The notes under the pieces: generated by a model
The model's database searches: none
What the model saw: the letters and a program-made list of their open reading frames with translations, nothing else
Told to the model about the DNA's origin: nothing
Part shown: piece after piece, positions 17,572 through 27,401 of the stretch
Layout of the letters: the number at the start of each line of letters is the position of its first letter
Numbering within the stretch: the stretch's first letter is position 1
Origin: Cytophagales bacterium
GTDB lineage: Bacteria; Bacteroidota; Bacteroidia; Cytophagales; Flammeovirgaceae
NCBI GenBank assembly: GCA_025056215.1
Contig: JANWWC010000003.1
Span: 124,001-188,000, forward strand
DNA: 64,000 nucleotides
Reading direction: 5' to 3'
Program-made: the position numbers and the translations under genes

Positions 17572-18615
17572 CTGCAATTTATCGAGCAGTTTACAATATA
17601 CTTCCACTCCTTGCCATATTTCTTCAATTTGAATATATTCATCAGCAATATGAGAACGAGCTGAATCTCCAGGTCCTATTTTTAAAGTAGGAAAAGGCAT
17701 AAGAGCTTGGTCGGACAAAGTAGGAGAACCAAAATAAGAAAGTCCTATTTTAATACCTCGCTGTACTACAGGATGCGACATAGGAATTCGCGAAGAATTT
17801 AATCTCAGAGAACGAGGCTTGACTTCGCATTTTACATGTTTCTGAATCAATTCCACAATTTCAAGGTTTGAATACGAATCCGTAGTGCGTATATCGACAG
17901 TAAAACGGCATATATCAGGAATTATATTATGCTGCTTTCCTGCTTCAATCATCGTAACAGTCATTTTTACAGCACCTAATGTAGGTGAAATTTTAGGAAA
18001 TTGATATGTTCTGAACCATTCTATGTCTGTCATTGCTTGGTAAATGGCATTAATACCTTCGTTTCTGGCTGCATGGGCTGCTTTTCCGTGAGCGATACAA
18101 TCCAATACGATAAGCCCTTTTTCTGCTACAGCCATTTGCAAATTAGTAGGCTCTCCCACAATCCCCAAGTCAATCTTACCTAACAAAGGTAGAATCGCAC
18201 TTATGCCGTTTGCTCCTGAAATTTCTTCTTCAGCAGTTGCGGCATAAATCAAATTATAAGGTTGTTCTGTTTGAGATAAACGGCAAAAAGTTTCTAAAAG
18301 AGCCACCAAAGCCCCTCCCGCATCGTTGCTTCCCAACCCATATAATTTTCCATCTTCTATGATAGGTTCAAAAGGAGAACGCGTGTAACCTGCATTCGGC
18401 TGCACAGTATCATGATGCGAATTAAGCAAAATGGTAGGTTTATTTTCTTGAAAATCATAGCTTTTCACCCAAACATTATTCAAATATCGGTGCACTACAA
18501 AGTTTTTTTGCCACAAATAACTTTCTATAATATCAGCTGTCTTTTCTTCTTCTCTACTAAAAGAAGGAGTGGCAATCAGCATTTGAAGCAATTCAATAAT
18601 ATTGTTTGGGGTCAT
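17566..18615 (-). CDS. M20 family metallo-deacylase (ArgE/DapE-like, possible acetyl- or succinylornithine deacetylase)
   Basis: A 349-residue zinc-dependent hydrolase of the ArgE/DapE/CPG2 family. Ligands in order: His-x-Asp in LNSHHDTVQPN, the bridging Asp in GLGSNDAGGAL, the general-base Glu pair in AATAEEEISGA, an Asp/Glu at VGEPTN, and a late His in GDSARSHIADEY. The internal lid domain begins at GLIVLDCIAHGKAAHAARNEG. Bacteroidetes members of this size usually deacylate N-acetyl- or N-succinyl-ornithine in arginine synthesis, but no arg genes are in view, so the substrate remains open. It runs convergently against the nucleotidyltransferase gene and away from ppc. Confidence 0.85.
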   Translation of the reverse strand: MTPNNIIELLQMLIATPSFSREEEKTADIIESYLWQKNFVVHRYLNNVWVKSYDFQENKPTILLNSHHDTVQPNAGYTRSPFEPIIEDGKLYGLGSNDAGGALVALLETFCRLSQTEQPYNLIYAATAEEEISGANGISAILPLLGKIDLGIVGEPTNLQMAVAEKGLIVLDCIAHGKAAHAARNEGINAIYQAMTDIEWFRTYQFPKISPTLGAVKMTVTMIEAGKQHNIIPDICRFTVDIRTTDSYSNLEIVELIQKHVKCEVKPRSLRLNSSRIPMSHPVVQRGIKIGLSYFGSPTLSDQALMPFPTLKIGPGDSARSHIADEYIQIEEIWQGVEVYCKLLDKLQL

Positions 18616-18697
18616 GCTTGCAAAACTTTATAATTGAAAATTTACAAGATTAATCGGAAAAATCACTAAATTCTTCTTCCCAAAGAACGCGTTTTTA

Positions 18698-18705
18698 TAA
18701 ATTTG
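18698..18705 (+). promoter_or_regulatory. -7 motif of the ppc promoter
   Basis: TAAATTTG is a full -7 match 23 bases ahead of the ppc ATG. The -33 position carries a CTT/TTC rather than TTG, so the promoter is only partly consensus. Confidence 0.5.
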
Positions 18706-18727
18706 AAAAATATCATAGTCAACCATT

Positions 18728-21490
18728 ATGAACACCTTGGCATTAGTAAAAGAAAAGCTAGGAAAACCTTACGAAGATTTAGAATTTTTACTTCAATGTT
18801 TAAAAGAAGTTGTAATCGAAAGTGGAGAAGTAGAACTTGCATCACAACTTCCTTGGATAGGCGATACTCAAAACTTAAAGCCAGAAAACATGTCTCCTCG
18901 CTTGGTTCAGTTGTACTCTATCGCCTTCCAATTAGTAAATATGGTAGAAGTAAACAATGAAGTACAAAGCCGACGTAAAAAAGAAAACAAAGACCTTAGC
19001 AGCGTAAACGGTTTGTGGGCACAAAACTTAAAAATGCTCAAAGAAGCAGGTATTCCTCCCGTAGAAATCGCTAATCGTTTGGCAGAAATTCGCGTAGAGC
19101 CTGTTCTAACAGCACATCCCACCGAAGCTAAAAGAACCACTGTATTAGAGCATCATCGTTTGATCTATTTACTCATTGTCAAGCGAGAAAATAGCATGTG
19201 GACCGAAATGGAACAACGCGAAATTCGCGATGAAATTAAATTAGCGTTAGACAGACTTTGGCGCACGGGAGAAATATTTCTAGAAAAACCTGACGTAGCT
19301 TCAGAATTGCGAAATGTTTTGCACTATTTAGTGAATGTATTTCCAGAGGTGATTCCTATACACGACCGACGCCTTAAACAAGCATGGGAATACGTCGGAT
19401 TTGATGTAGAACTAATTCGAAGAGCAGAATCCTTGCCTAAAATCGAATTTGGGAATTGGGTAGGAGGCGATAGAGACGGACATCCTTTGGTAACTGCTCA
19501 GGTTACTCAAGATGCTCTTTATCAGTTGCGCTTGAACGCTTTTGTTCTCATTAGAAGAAAACTGCTAGAGTTAGTCAAAAATTTAAGTTTTTCGTATTCC
19601 TCCACGCAATGCGACGATAAACTGCGCGACAGATTAGAGGCGCTTAAATCAGAAATTGGTCCTGAAGCTGATGAAGCGTACCGACGCAACAAAGGAGAAG
19701 TATTTCGCCAATTTATTAGCTTACTGATGCTCAAACTCCCCTTAGATGTAAGACGAGAACACGCTGTCGAATTGCGCGAACAACCTTATTCTTACCGCAG
19801 AGCCCATGAACTCATCCATGATTTAAAAATTCTACAAGATTCTTTAGAAATCTACGGTGCCAAAAAATCTGCTTATGCTGATGTCAATGATGTTCTGCGA
19901 TTGGTTTATAGCTTTGGTTTTCATCTAGCTCATTTGGATATTCGGCAAAACAGTTCTTTTCATGATAAAGCAATTGTGCAACTCATGAATGCAGCTGGCA
20001 TGAATGGAAAATTATTTTTAGAGTGGAGTGAAAAAGAGAGATTAGAATTTATCAATCAAGAACTGTTGTCCAACCGTCCATTTGCTCATCCAGGCGTGAA
20101 ATTGGAAGCAGAGGCTGAAGCTGTAATTAGTTGCTATACTGTAATTGCCAACTTTATAAAAAATTATGGAATCGACGGAATAGGCTCATTTATTGTAAGT
20201 ATGACGCGCAGTTTATCCGATTTATTAACCATATACTTGCTAGCGCGCGAGGCAGGACTTACTACCTTAGATGAAAATGGAAATATCGTTTGTTTCTTGC
20301 AAGTGGTACCTCTTTTTGAAACAATCGAAGACTTACAAAATGCTCCTTTTATTTTAGAGAGCTTTCTAGAACATCCTTTCACGCGTCGAAGCTTACAATA
20401 CCTTAAAACACTTCGTCAAGAAAAAGAACTCGTACAACAAGTGATGATTGGATATTCAGACTCTAACAAAGACGGTGGAATTCTAGCAAGTCAATGGAAC
20501 TTGTACGAAGCTCAAAGCAAGCTTTCTGAAATCGGTAAACGCCATGGTATTCGAATCAGGTTCTTTCATGGAAAAGGCGGCTCTATTTCGAGAGGGGCAG
20601 GTCCCACGAATTGGTTTTTAAAAGCGTTGCCTCATTCTTCTATTAACGGAGATGTGCGCCTTACAGAACAAGGAGAAACTATCGCTCAAAAGTACGCTAA
20701 CAAAATCAACGCTGTATTTAACATAGAGCTCCTCACTGCAGGAACAGCAGGCAACAGCATTTTACACGCTTTTACAGAGCAAAAGCCTTATCCTTTTAGC
20801 AAAACGATGTCATTTTTGGCTTCTGAAAGCCGTAAATATTACAGAGAATTAGTAGACCACCCTCATTTCATTAAATTTTTCAGCGAAGCTACTCCTATTG
20901 ATGCTATAGAACAAAGCAAAATAGGCTCTCGACCTTCCAGGCGCACTGGCAAACGAACTTTAGCAGATCTGCGAGCAATTCCGTGGGTGTTTAGTTGGAT
21001 GCAATCCAGATACCAGCTTACGGGATGGTATGGCGTTGGCTCTACCTTGTTGAAACTCAAAAAAGAATTTCCCGAAGAATATGCTGCTCTACAAAAAGCC
21101 TCTCTCATCGACCCGTTTATTACTTATGTATTCACTAACGTAGATACAAGCCTTGCAGCAACCGATGAAGAAATTATGAAAAAATATGCCTCTTTAGTAG
21201 AAGATGAAGAAGCTAGAAATACAATTCTCCATAAAATACTTACAGAGTTAGAACTCACTCGTCGTATGATTGAAGATGTTTTCGGAAAACCTTTTAAAGA
21301 ACGACGCATTCAGCATTATTATTCTAACATCTTGAGGGCAGAAGCTCTCGCTCCTTTACATGAATATCAAATTCGGCTGTTGCACAAGTGGCGTACTCTC
21401 AAGAAACTCGGTGAAGAATCGCAAGAAACCTTGCAGAACTTATTACTTTCTATCAATGCTATTGCAAGCGGAATGAGAAACACGGGCTGA
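18728..21490 (+). CDS. ppc: Phosphoenolpyruvate carboxylase
   Basis: A 920-residue enzyme that carboxylates PEP to oxaloacetate, refilling the TCA cycle. The catalytic His signature VLTAHPTEAKRTT lies near residue 129, GGDRDGHP near 245, the second active-site signature MIGYSDSNKDGGI near 580, the glycine loop HGKGGSISRGAGPT near 615, and the C-terminus ends in the conserved QNTG-type tail, here RNTG. The arginine-rich loop reads RTGKRTLADLRAIPWVFSW. Length is normal for bacterial PEPC. It stands alone, with a -7 box just upstream. No defects seen. Confidence 0.97.
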   Translation: MNTLALVKEKLGKPYEDLEFLLQCLKEVVIESGEVELASQLPWIGDTQNLKPENMSPRLVQLYSIAFQLVNMVEVNNEVQSRRKKENKDLSSVNGLWAQNLKMLKEAGIPPVEIANRLAEIRVEPVLTAHPTEAKRTTVLEHHRLIYLLIVKRENSMWTEMEQREIRDEIKLALDRLWRTGEIFLEKPDVASELRNVLHYLVNVFPEVIPIHDRRLKQAWEYVGFDVELIRRAESLPKIEFGNWVGGDRDGHPLVTAQVTQDALYQLRLNAFVLIRRKLLELVKNLSFSYSSTQCDDKLRDRLEALKSEIGPEADEAYRRNKGEVFRQFISLLMLKLPLDVRREHAVELREQPYSYRRAHELIHDLKILQDSLEIYGAKKSAYADVNDVLRLVYSFGFHLAHLDIRQNSSFHDKAIVQLMNAAGMNGKLFLEWSEKERLEFINQELLSNRPFAHPGVKLEAEAEAVISCYTVIANFIKNYGIDGIGSFIVSMTRSLSDLLTIYLLAREAGLTTLDENGNIVCFLQVVPLFETIEDLQNAPFILESFLEHPFTRRSLQYLKTLRQEKELVQQVMIGYSDSNKDGGILASQWNLYEAQSKLSEIGKRHGIRIRFFHGKGGSISRGAGPTNWFLKALPHSSINGDVRLTEQGETIAQKYANKINAVFNIELLTAGTAGNSILHAFTEQKPYPFSKTMSFLASESRKYYRELVDHPHFIKFFSEATPIDAIEQSKIGSRPSRRTGKRTLADLRAIPWVFSWMQSRYQLTGWYGVGSTLLKLKKEFPEEYAALQKASLIDPFITYVFTNVDTSLAATDEEIMKKYASLVEDEEARNTILHKILTELELTRRMIEDVFGKPFKERRIQHYYSNILRAEALAPLHEYQIRLLHKWRTLKKLGEESQETLQNLLLSINAIASGMRNTG

Positions 21491-21690
21491 AAAATTAAAA
21501 AACCCGCGCTAAAAAGCACGAGTCTTTACAAATCAAAATTATTCACATTAAATTTTGTAAGAATATACGCAAAAAGTAGTGAATTAGAAGCGAAAAAATG
21601 GCTTTTCTTTATATTTTTTGTATTTTTTAACATATCTTCTCTGCTACACTTTGCCTTTTAGTAGCGAAGGCAACAAACTTTTAACTTTGT

Positions 21691-24030
21691 ATGTACACTT
21701 TGCTCAACACCATTCCTTTGCCAATCATCGTACTAAAAAACGGATTTTTGGTTGCTTATAATCAAAAATGGTCTGAATGGATTATTTCTCATACAGAAAT
21801 TCCTTCGGAATTCTTGCTCTTAAATTTTAACATAGTAGAGTATTTAGCTACTTATCAAACTTCAAACTCTTATCTACAAATACTTCATCAGGGAATCTAT
21901 ACTATCGCTGCAGAGCATAAAAACAATCACACTGAGCGTCTGTTATGGAAAACAAAGAATAAAGATATCTTCTTGCTGTTGCATTTTTCTAAACACAACT
22001 CGGAAGAAATTGTAATTACTCATCAAGAAATTTCTCACTTTTTCGAAAATCCGTCTTTTTTTCCTACTCTTGCTCAGCAGGTTAGTTCCTTTCATTATGC
22101 TCAACAAGTTTTTGATGCATTTTTTGAGTTATTCCCCGATTTGTTTTGCGTTTGTTATCCTGATGGACGTCTCAAACAAGTCAACTTTGCTTGGCAATCG
22201 CTTTTAGGAGACATCTCTTACACCCATAACGATTTTTTCAGTTTTGTAAATCCTGAAGAAATTGATATGGCACGCAGAAATTTAAACGCTATCTTACAAA
22301 CAAAGATTTTAAAATCTTATACTAATCGTGTTGTCAGCACTAAAAATGGAGCTCAATATTGGATTACATGGAACGGTATTTTTGAGCCGCATCAACAACA
22401 TATTTATCTATTGGGAAGAGACGTAACTCTTTTATTCGATTCTCAAGCAAAGCTTGTTGATTCGATTAACAAACTTCAAAAACTTAACCATGATTTTGTT
22501 GAAATTAATGAAGAACTCATCAAAAATCAGGAAGCACTGCGTCGAAGTCTGGAAGAAAAACAAAGAATCTTGCTTTCACTCCAAAGAAGCGAAGCATTGT
22601 ATCGTTCGATTACAAATTTTACTCCTGGCTATAGTTTCATGATTATTGACAAAGAATTTCGCTATCTTCTAGCAGACGGACAAGGATTATCTTCCTTAGG
22701 TTTTTCTAAAGAACAGTTGCTCTCTAAAACAGTGTTCGACGCTCATACGCGAGAAGAACTCAACGAACTTTTGCCTCGCTATCATAAAATGATGCGCGGA
22801 GAAATTGTACAGACAGAATACTGGAAAGACAGTAAATTTTTCAAAGAAGTCGCTATTCCAATTTTTAATCAAAAAGGCACTGTTGAGTTTGGAATCATTA
22901 TCGTGCAAGAAGATACTGAAAAAATGAAAGCCGAAAAAGAAATTTACTTTCAAGCTAATGTACTTCGAAACGTCAAAGACGCCATCATTGTCACTTCTCT
23001 GCAAGGAATTATAATTTATTATAACAAAGGAGCAGAAAAAACTTTTGGATACACTGCCGAAGAAATGATAGGCAAATCGGTTGACAAGCTATATCCCATT
23101 CCTCGCTTTATAGAGGTGCCTTTAGAAAATTCTCTCCCTGTAGCATTTAATACGCTCACTCCTTATCGAGATTTTACGGGTGAATGGCAAACCTCTCATA
23201 AGAATGGAAACCCTGTCTGGATAGAGCTAACTACTACTTGTTTATACGGCGATCAAAAAAAAATCATTGCTTTCATTAGCATTGCGAAAGATATTACAGA
23301 TAGAAAATTAGCACAAGAAGAACTTATCAAAAGCAACCGCGAGTTGACAAATAAAAACAATCATCTTTCGCAATACGCTTATGTTACTTCCCACAATCTG
23401 AGAGCACCCGTAACCAGAATTATGGGTTTACTCGAGCTTTTCAATCATGAAAAGATGGAAGACCCTTTCAACCAAGAAATTATCCAAAAAATAAAAGAGG
23501 TAACGCATCATCTCGATAGCGTCATTCGAGACTTAGTTTCTATTACTGACTTCCAAAACAAAACAGATGTTACTCCAGAATATATTGATTTACATTCGCT
23601 CATTCAAGAAATTCTTACTTCCTTGCGCGATAAAATCGACGCTATTCAAGCTCAAATCCATTTAAAAATTCAACAAACTCCTACCATTGTTTCTGTGCGG
23701 TTGTATTTGCAAAGTATTCTTTTCAATTTGATTTCTAATGCTTTAAAATATTATGACCCTATGAAGCCGCAAAACATTCAAATTTCGACTTCTAAAGAAA
23801 AAGGAAAAATCATTCTTCGAGTATCAGACACAGGCTTAGGTATGGATTTGAATCTTATCAGAGATAAACTCTTTGGATTTTACAAACGATTTCATTTACA
23901 CCTAGAAGGAAAAGGATTAGGACTTTATATGGTAAAAAAACAAGTAGAAGCACTCGGCGGTGAAATTCAAGTAGAAAGCGAACCTTATAAAGGCTCTACT
24001 TTTACCATCTTTTTACCTGAACTCATATGA
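21691..24030 (+). CDS. Multi-PAS sensor histidine kinase (orphan)
   Basis: A 779-residue cytoplasmic-looking histidine kinase with no transmembrane helix. The N-terminus is itself PAS-like (TIPLPIIVLKNGFLVAYN); further PAS domains begin near residues 150, 305 and 425, the last with ITDRKLAQEELI at its C-cap. The phospho-acceptor His is about residue 568 in SHNLRAPVTR, followed by the ATPase domain with N box NLISNALKYYDP, G1 VSDTGLGMD, and G2 EGKGLGLYMVKKQV. Such kinases sense redox, light or small ligands through PAS pockets. No response regulator is adjacent, so its partner must be elsewhere; the regulator at 62.8-63.6 kb is too distant to pair by position. A TAACTTTG motif touches the ATG but is badly placed for a promoter. 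Confidence 0.9.
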   Translation: MYTLLNTIPLPIIVLKNGFLVAYNQKWSEWIISHTEIPSEFLLLNFNIVEYLATYQTSNSYLQILHQGIYTIAAEHKNNHTERLLWKTKNKDIFLLLHFSKHNSEEIVITHQEISHFFENPSFFPTLAQQVSSFHYAQQVFDAFFELFPDLFCVCYPDGRLKQVNFAWQSLLGDISYTHNDFFSFVNPEEIDMARRNLNAILQTKILKSYTNRVVSTKNGAQYWITWNGIFEPHQQHIYLLGRDVTLLFDSQAKLVDSINKLQKLNHDFVEINEELIKNQEALRRSLEEKQRILLSLQRSEALYRSITNFTPGYSFMIIDKEFRYLLADGQGLSSLGFSKEQLLSKTVFDAHTREELNELLPRYHKMMRGEIVQTEYWKDSKFFKEVAIPIFNQKGTVEFGIIIVQEDTEKMKAEKEIYFQANVLRNVKDAIIVTSLQGIIIYYNKGAEKTFGYTAEEMIGKSVDKLYPIPRFIEVPLENSLPVAFNTLTPYRDFTGEWQTSHKNGNPVWIELTTTCLYGDQKKIIAFISIAKDITDRKLAQEELIKSNRELTNKNNHLSQYAYVTSHNLRAPVTRIMGLLELFNHEKMEDPFNQEIIQKIKEVTHHLDSVIRDLVSITDFQNKTDVTPEYIDLHSLIQEILTSLRDKIDAIQAQIHLKIQQTPTIVSVRLYLQSILFNLISNALKYYDPMKPQNIQISTSKEKGKIILRVSDTGLGMDLNLIRDKLFGFYKRFHLHLEGKGLGLYMVKKQVEALGGEIQVESEPYKGSTFTIFLPELI

Positions 24031-24871
24031 TTTCATATTCAACATTTTTTAGCGGATTATACATTCAAAAAATGCAAAATTTAACAGAAAACATTCGGTA
24101 TCGTCATCATAAAATTGCACTGCGCTATTAAATGCACTCCAACGAAAATAACTTTGATCAAGAAATTTATGAGTTTTCCGTTACTTCTTCTTTCTCTACA
24201 TCGATATTCGGCACAATTTCTCATCAAGGTTCTTTAGTTTACGAAAAATGGTCAGCGACGCCGTGCATAAAGTTATATCTACCCATTCCACTCGATAACA
24301 AAAGAGGACAAAAAGGATAGATGCCACCCTATTACAATACTTTCAACACAAATCGGTTGAAACATCGCTATGTGTACATGTGTAAGGAAGGCAATATTTC
24401 TCGAAGAGCCGCGTGGAATTCGTGGTTCCCAGCTTCAGCACCCTATTTTATTTATATGTGTTGTACAAACAATATCGAATGAACAAATCAACTATGGACT
24501 TTTTTGGTGGAGGAATGTAAAAAAAGTCAGGCATCCAATTTGTTTTTCAATAAAATTGCTTTACTGATATATCGAATTATTTATTGTAAGCAGTGTATAT
24601 TTGAACTTTTGCTTGCAGACAATAGCGCAACTCTCGTCGCTAATAAGCATTCTTTTTTTGGGGTTTAGAAAATTGACAGTAAATATTGTTAGCTGCCAAG
24701 CAAAGAATTTTTTAAATATTTTCAAAAACATCTTCGAGAAATTTGAGGCACAGGGCTGTGATGGACAGGTATAAAAGAAAAGTACTTGTATCCATACAAA
24801 AGAAAACCAAGAGATGCTTGGAAAGCCAACAGATATTTACTTCAAAAAGGAATACACAAATATGAACCTGA
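24031..24871. other. Non-coding stretch after the histidine kinase
   Basis: About 840 bases with only short unrelated open frames (for example 24132-24320 and 24370-24567) whose translations show no family signature, signal peptide or membrane helix. I see no convincing gene, repeat or RNA here. Together with the adjoining HNH remnant it looks like eroded accessory DNA. Confidence 0.5.
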
Positions 24872-25147
24872 TTATGTAGTGCAAAAAACTATGAAAAATT
24901 CTTCAAATCTGATACCAAACAAAAAATATTCGAAAGAGATACATTTAACTGTGTTATTTGTGGAGGAAGTAATACAAAAGAGAGTTACAAATTTCACGCC
25001 AATCACGTTCTTCCAAAGTGGGGAAAACTACTTTAGAAAACGGATAAAAGCCTTGTTCCGCAATGCAATTTCATAAAAAAAAGAACTATCACCGAACAGA
25101 AAGCGGCAAGAAGATGTTTATTTGTCTTTAGCGAGCCTTTCGTATAA
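24872..25147 (+). pseudogene. Remnant of an HNH endonuclease gene
   Basis: One frame open from 24872 reads KQKIFERDTFNCVICGG, then FHANHVLPKWGK, the classic zinc-knuckle CxxC followed by H-x-x-H of HNH nucleases. It stops at a TAG (25034-25036), and the same frame resumes with SLVPQCNFIKKRT, the expected C-x-x-CN..K closing part, before ending at 25145-25147. Between the two, the family's KTTLENG is readable in a shifted frame, so a pair of indels or a local frameshift has broken the gene. One cysteine of the second pair is missing. No start codon fits upstream: a TGA at 24869-24871 closes the frame. By family these nucleases occur in introns, phages and defence loci. I judge it dead. Confidence 0.7.
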
Positions 25148-25296
25148 AGTGGCAATACTCAAAACACACAAATCTTATGAGCATGAAAAATAGAACGTGA
25201 AAGGCATATTTGATAGAAAAGAACTACTCACTAAAAAATTGCATGTAAAGTTGTGCATTAATGTTTTGAGTCTATTTTTAAATAAAATTTTGTAAA

Positions 25297-27378
25297 ATGA
25301 AATATAAGGTAATCATCACCATTTGGATATTGCTTTCTGATATAGCACTTGCACAACAACGCCGCATTCATAAAATGGATGCAGAAACACGCCATAAGAT
25401 TGCTCATTATCAAATGCAACGAGGAAGCTATTATGGAGCTATTGAGATTTTAGAAAAACTTTGTGAGCAACATCCGAACAATCCTAAATATGAATTTAAG
25501 CTAGCAGAATCTTATTTCCGAGCACGAGACTATCAAAAAGCGAAATCTTTATTTGAAAATCTATATCGAAAAGAACAACTATCAGGCAAATACTCTTTAG
25601 CTTCTTTTTATTATGCTGAAACTCTAAAATACTTAGGGAAATACGATTCTGCCAAACGCATCTTCGAAGAATATGCTACAGCAAAGCGCTATGAAGGGAA
25701 AGAAGCCCCTACAATGAAAGTTTTCGCACAATCGGAAATAAAAGCTTGTGAATTTGCTTTGCAAATGCAAAAAGACACAACGCAACTTTATATTGCTTTT
25801 CCGCTTCCTAAAACCGTCAACAGAGGATATAGCGACTTTGCTCCAAGGTTACGAAGCGACAACACTTTAATATTTACTTCTTTACAAGAAGATAGTCTTG
25901 TAAAATATCGATACGGAACATCGCATTTTAAACATTATAAGATTTTACAAACCAAGGTAAACGATACACTATGGAGTGAGCCTATCGAGGTAGAAGCTGT
26001 CAATACATATTTTGAAAACAATGGAAATGGAGTTTTTTCTCCTGATGGTTCTCGTTTTTATTTTACGCGTTGCACTGAAAATGCTCGTTATGGCATGATT
26101 TGCCATATTTATGTAGCAGAAGTAAAAAATGGAGTCATCCAAAAGCCCAAAAAACTTCAAGGCAGCATCAATCAATCGAATAGCACTTCTACGCATCCGT
26201 TTGTCACAAAAATAAAACAAGGTAAAACTGAAAAAGAAATCTTATATTTCGTAAGTAATCGCAAAGGAAGCATAGGAGGAAGTTTAGATATCTGGTTTGC
26301 TATTTGGGATAATAAGCAAAAAACTTTTTCCAATCCTCAAAATTGTGGGCGTGCTATCAATACAATAGGAAATGAAATTTCTCCTTATTACGTATTGGAG
26401 GATTCTACCTTGTATTTCAGTTCCGATTTTCACCCAGGATTAGGAGGCTACGATATTTTTAAAATTCGCGGAGCAGGAAATAAATGGGAAGAAACTCCTA
26501 TCAATATCGGCAAAAGTCTTAACACCTCTTACGACGATATGTTTTATACACCGATTAAAATCAACGAAGAGATTGAGGGATTTATTGTTTCTAACCGCCC
26601 AGGTTCCGCGCATATGCGCGGCAATATTACTTGTTGCGACGACATCTTTCGATTTCGAACTTTTCGACCTGAAGATAAGGAACTATTTTCGAAACCTTCA
26701 GAATCGCTACTTGCGGAAATTTTTCCGACTACTTTATCAGAAGATAGTAATGAAGATTCTTCCGCTCATGAAATTGCCCAAAAGCATGAAGCAAATGCAG
26801 ACTTAGCGCTTACTGATACATCTACCGAGAATATCGTTCAAGAAATTACTTTGCAAGAACCTCCTTCCGACAAAAAGAACTCTCCTATAGTAGAAACGGA
26901 AAAAGAACAACCTATCACCCAATCCAATCAAACTGAAACAGAAGAAACTAATAATCTTGCACATCCTCTTGTTTCAAACTCAAAAGAAGAACCCCGAAAA
27001 CAGCATGATGTTCCTCAAAAAACTAATATGGTGTTAGAAATGAAAAATAAAATTACTTTTGAAAATGCAAAAGTCAATTTAGATGAAGATGACGAACCAG
27101 CGCTCAAAGAAATTTTAGACTATCTCAACATTTATCCGGGTTTAATCATAGAAGTAGGAGGACATACGGACAGCAATGGCTCCGATGAAATGAACCGAAT
27201 TTTATCAATACAGCGAGCTACTGCTGTCGTAAATGCCTTGGTCATCAAATACAACGTGCCAAGGCGCCGGCTCAAAATCAAAGGCTATGGTGAAAGCATG
27301 CCTATTGCAGATAATCAAACTCCTGAAGGAAGAGCACTCAATCGAAGAGTAGAATTCAAAGCAATTCAATGGGAATAA
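25297..27378 (+). CDS. TPR / PD40 beta-propeller / OmpA-domain envelope protein (PorE-like)
   Basis: A 693-residue exported protein. A signal peptide (KYKVIITIWILLSDIALAQ) precedes TPR-like repeats to about residue 165, then WD40-like PD40 blades (ARLRSDNTLIFTS, FSPDGSRFYFTR, LYFVSNRKGSIGG, LYFSSDFHPGLGGYDIF), a disordered Glu/Ser/Thr-rich linker from about 465 to 580, and a C-terminal OmpA peptidoglycan-binding domain (EVGGHTDSNGSDEMN, then LNRRVEFK). The same domain order is found in PorE of the type IX secretion system and in a wide set of Bacteroidetes paralogs, so secretion-system membership is possible but not shown. Cysteine near the middle (ITCCDDIF) is a paralog hallmark. The next gene starts 24 bases on. 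Confidence 0.85.
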   Translation: MKYKVIITIWILLSDIALAQQRRIHKMDAETRHKIAHYQMQRGSYYGAIEILEKLCEQHPNNPKYEFKLAESYFRARDYQKAKSLFENLYRKEQLSGKYSLASFYYAETLKYLGKYDSAKRIFEEYATAKRYEGKEAPTMKVFAQSEIKACEFALQMQKDTTQLYIAFPLPKTVNRGYSDFAPRLRSDNTLIFTSLQEDSLVKYRYGTSHFKHYKILQTKVNDTLWSEPIEVEAVNTYFENNGNGVFSPDGSRFYFTRCTENARYGMICHIYVAEVKNGVIQKPKKLQGSINQSNSTSTHPFVTKIKQGKTEKEILYFVSNRKGSIGGSLDIWFAIWDNKQKTFSNPQNCGRAINTIGNEISPYYVLEDSTLYFSSDFHPGLGGYDIFKIRGAGNKWEETPINIGKSLNTSYDDMFYTPIKINEEIEGFIVSNRPGSAHMRGNITCCDDIFRFRTFRPEDKELFSKPSESLLAEIFPTTLSEDSNEDSSAHEIAQKHEANADLALTDTSTENIVQEITLQEPPSDKKNSPIVETEKEQPITQSNQTETEETNNLAHPLVSNSKEEPRKQHDVPQKTNMVLEMKNKITFENAKVNLDEDDEPALKEILDYLNIYPGLIIEVGGHTDSNGSDEMNRILSIQRATAVVNALVIKYNVPRRRLKIKGYGESMPIADNQTPEGRALNRRVEFKAIQWE

Positions 27379-27401
27379 CCTAAAAATTAACAGATGAGAA
27401 T

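Noticed and set aside
21491-21530. Possible terminator hairpin after ppc (CCCGCGCT / AGCACGAG).
   Set aside because: Two mismatches in a nine-base stem and only a weak T-run; not convincing.
21682-21689. TAACTTTG, a full -7 promoter match directly before the histidine kinase ATG.
   Set aside because: Transcription would start inside or after the start codon, and no TTG lies 19-21 bases upstream. The PAS domain begins right after this ATG, so the start is not movable.
24786-25076. A 96-codon frame with an ATG over the HNH remnant.
   Set aside because: The HNH zinc-knuckle motifs lie in a different frame; this frame's translation has no family signature.
25297-27378. Calling this protein PorE itself and thus marking a type IX secretion locus.
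   Set aside because: The same domain order is shared by many Bacteroidetes paralogs and no porP/K/L/M/N genes are next to it.
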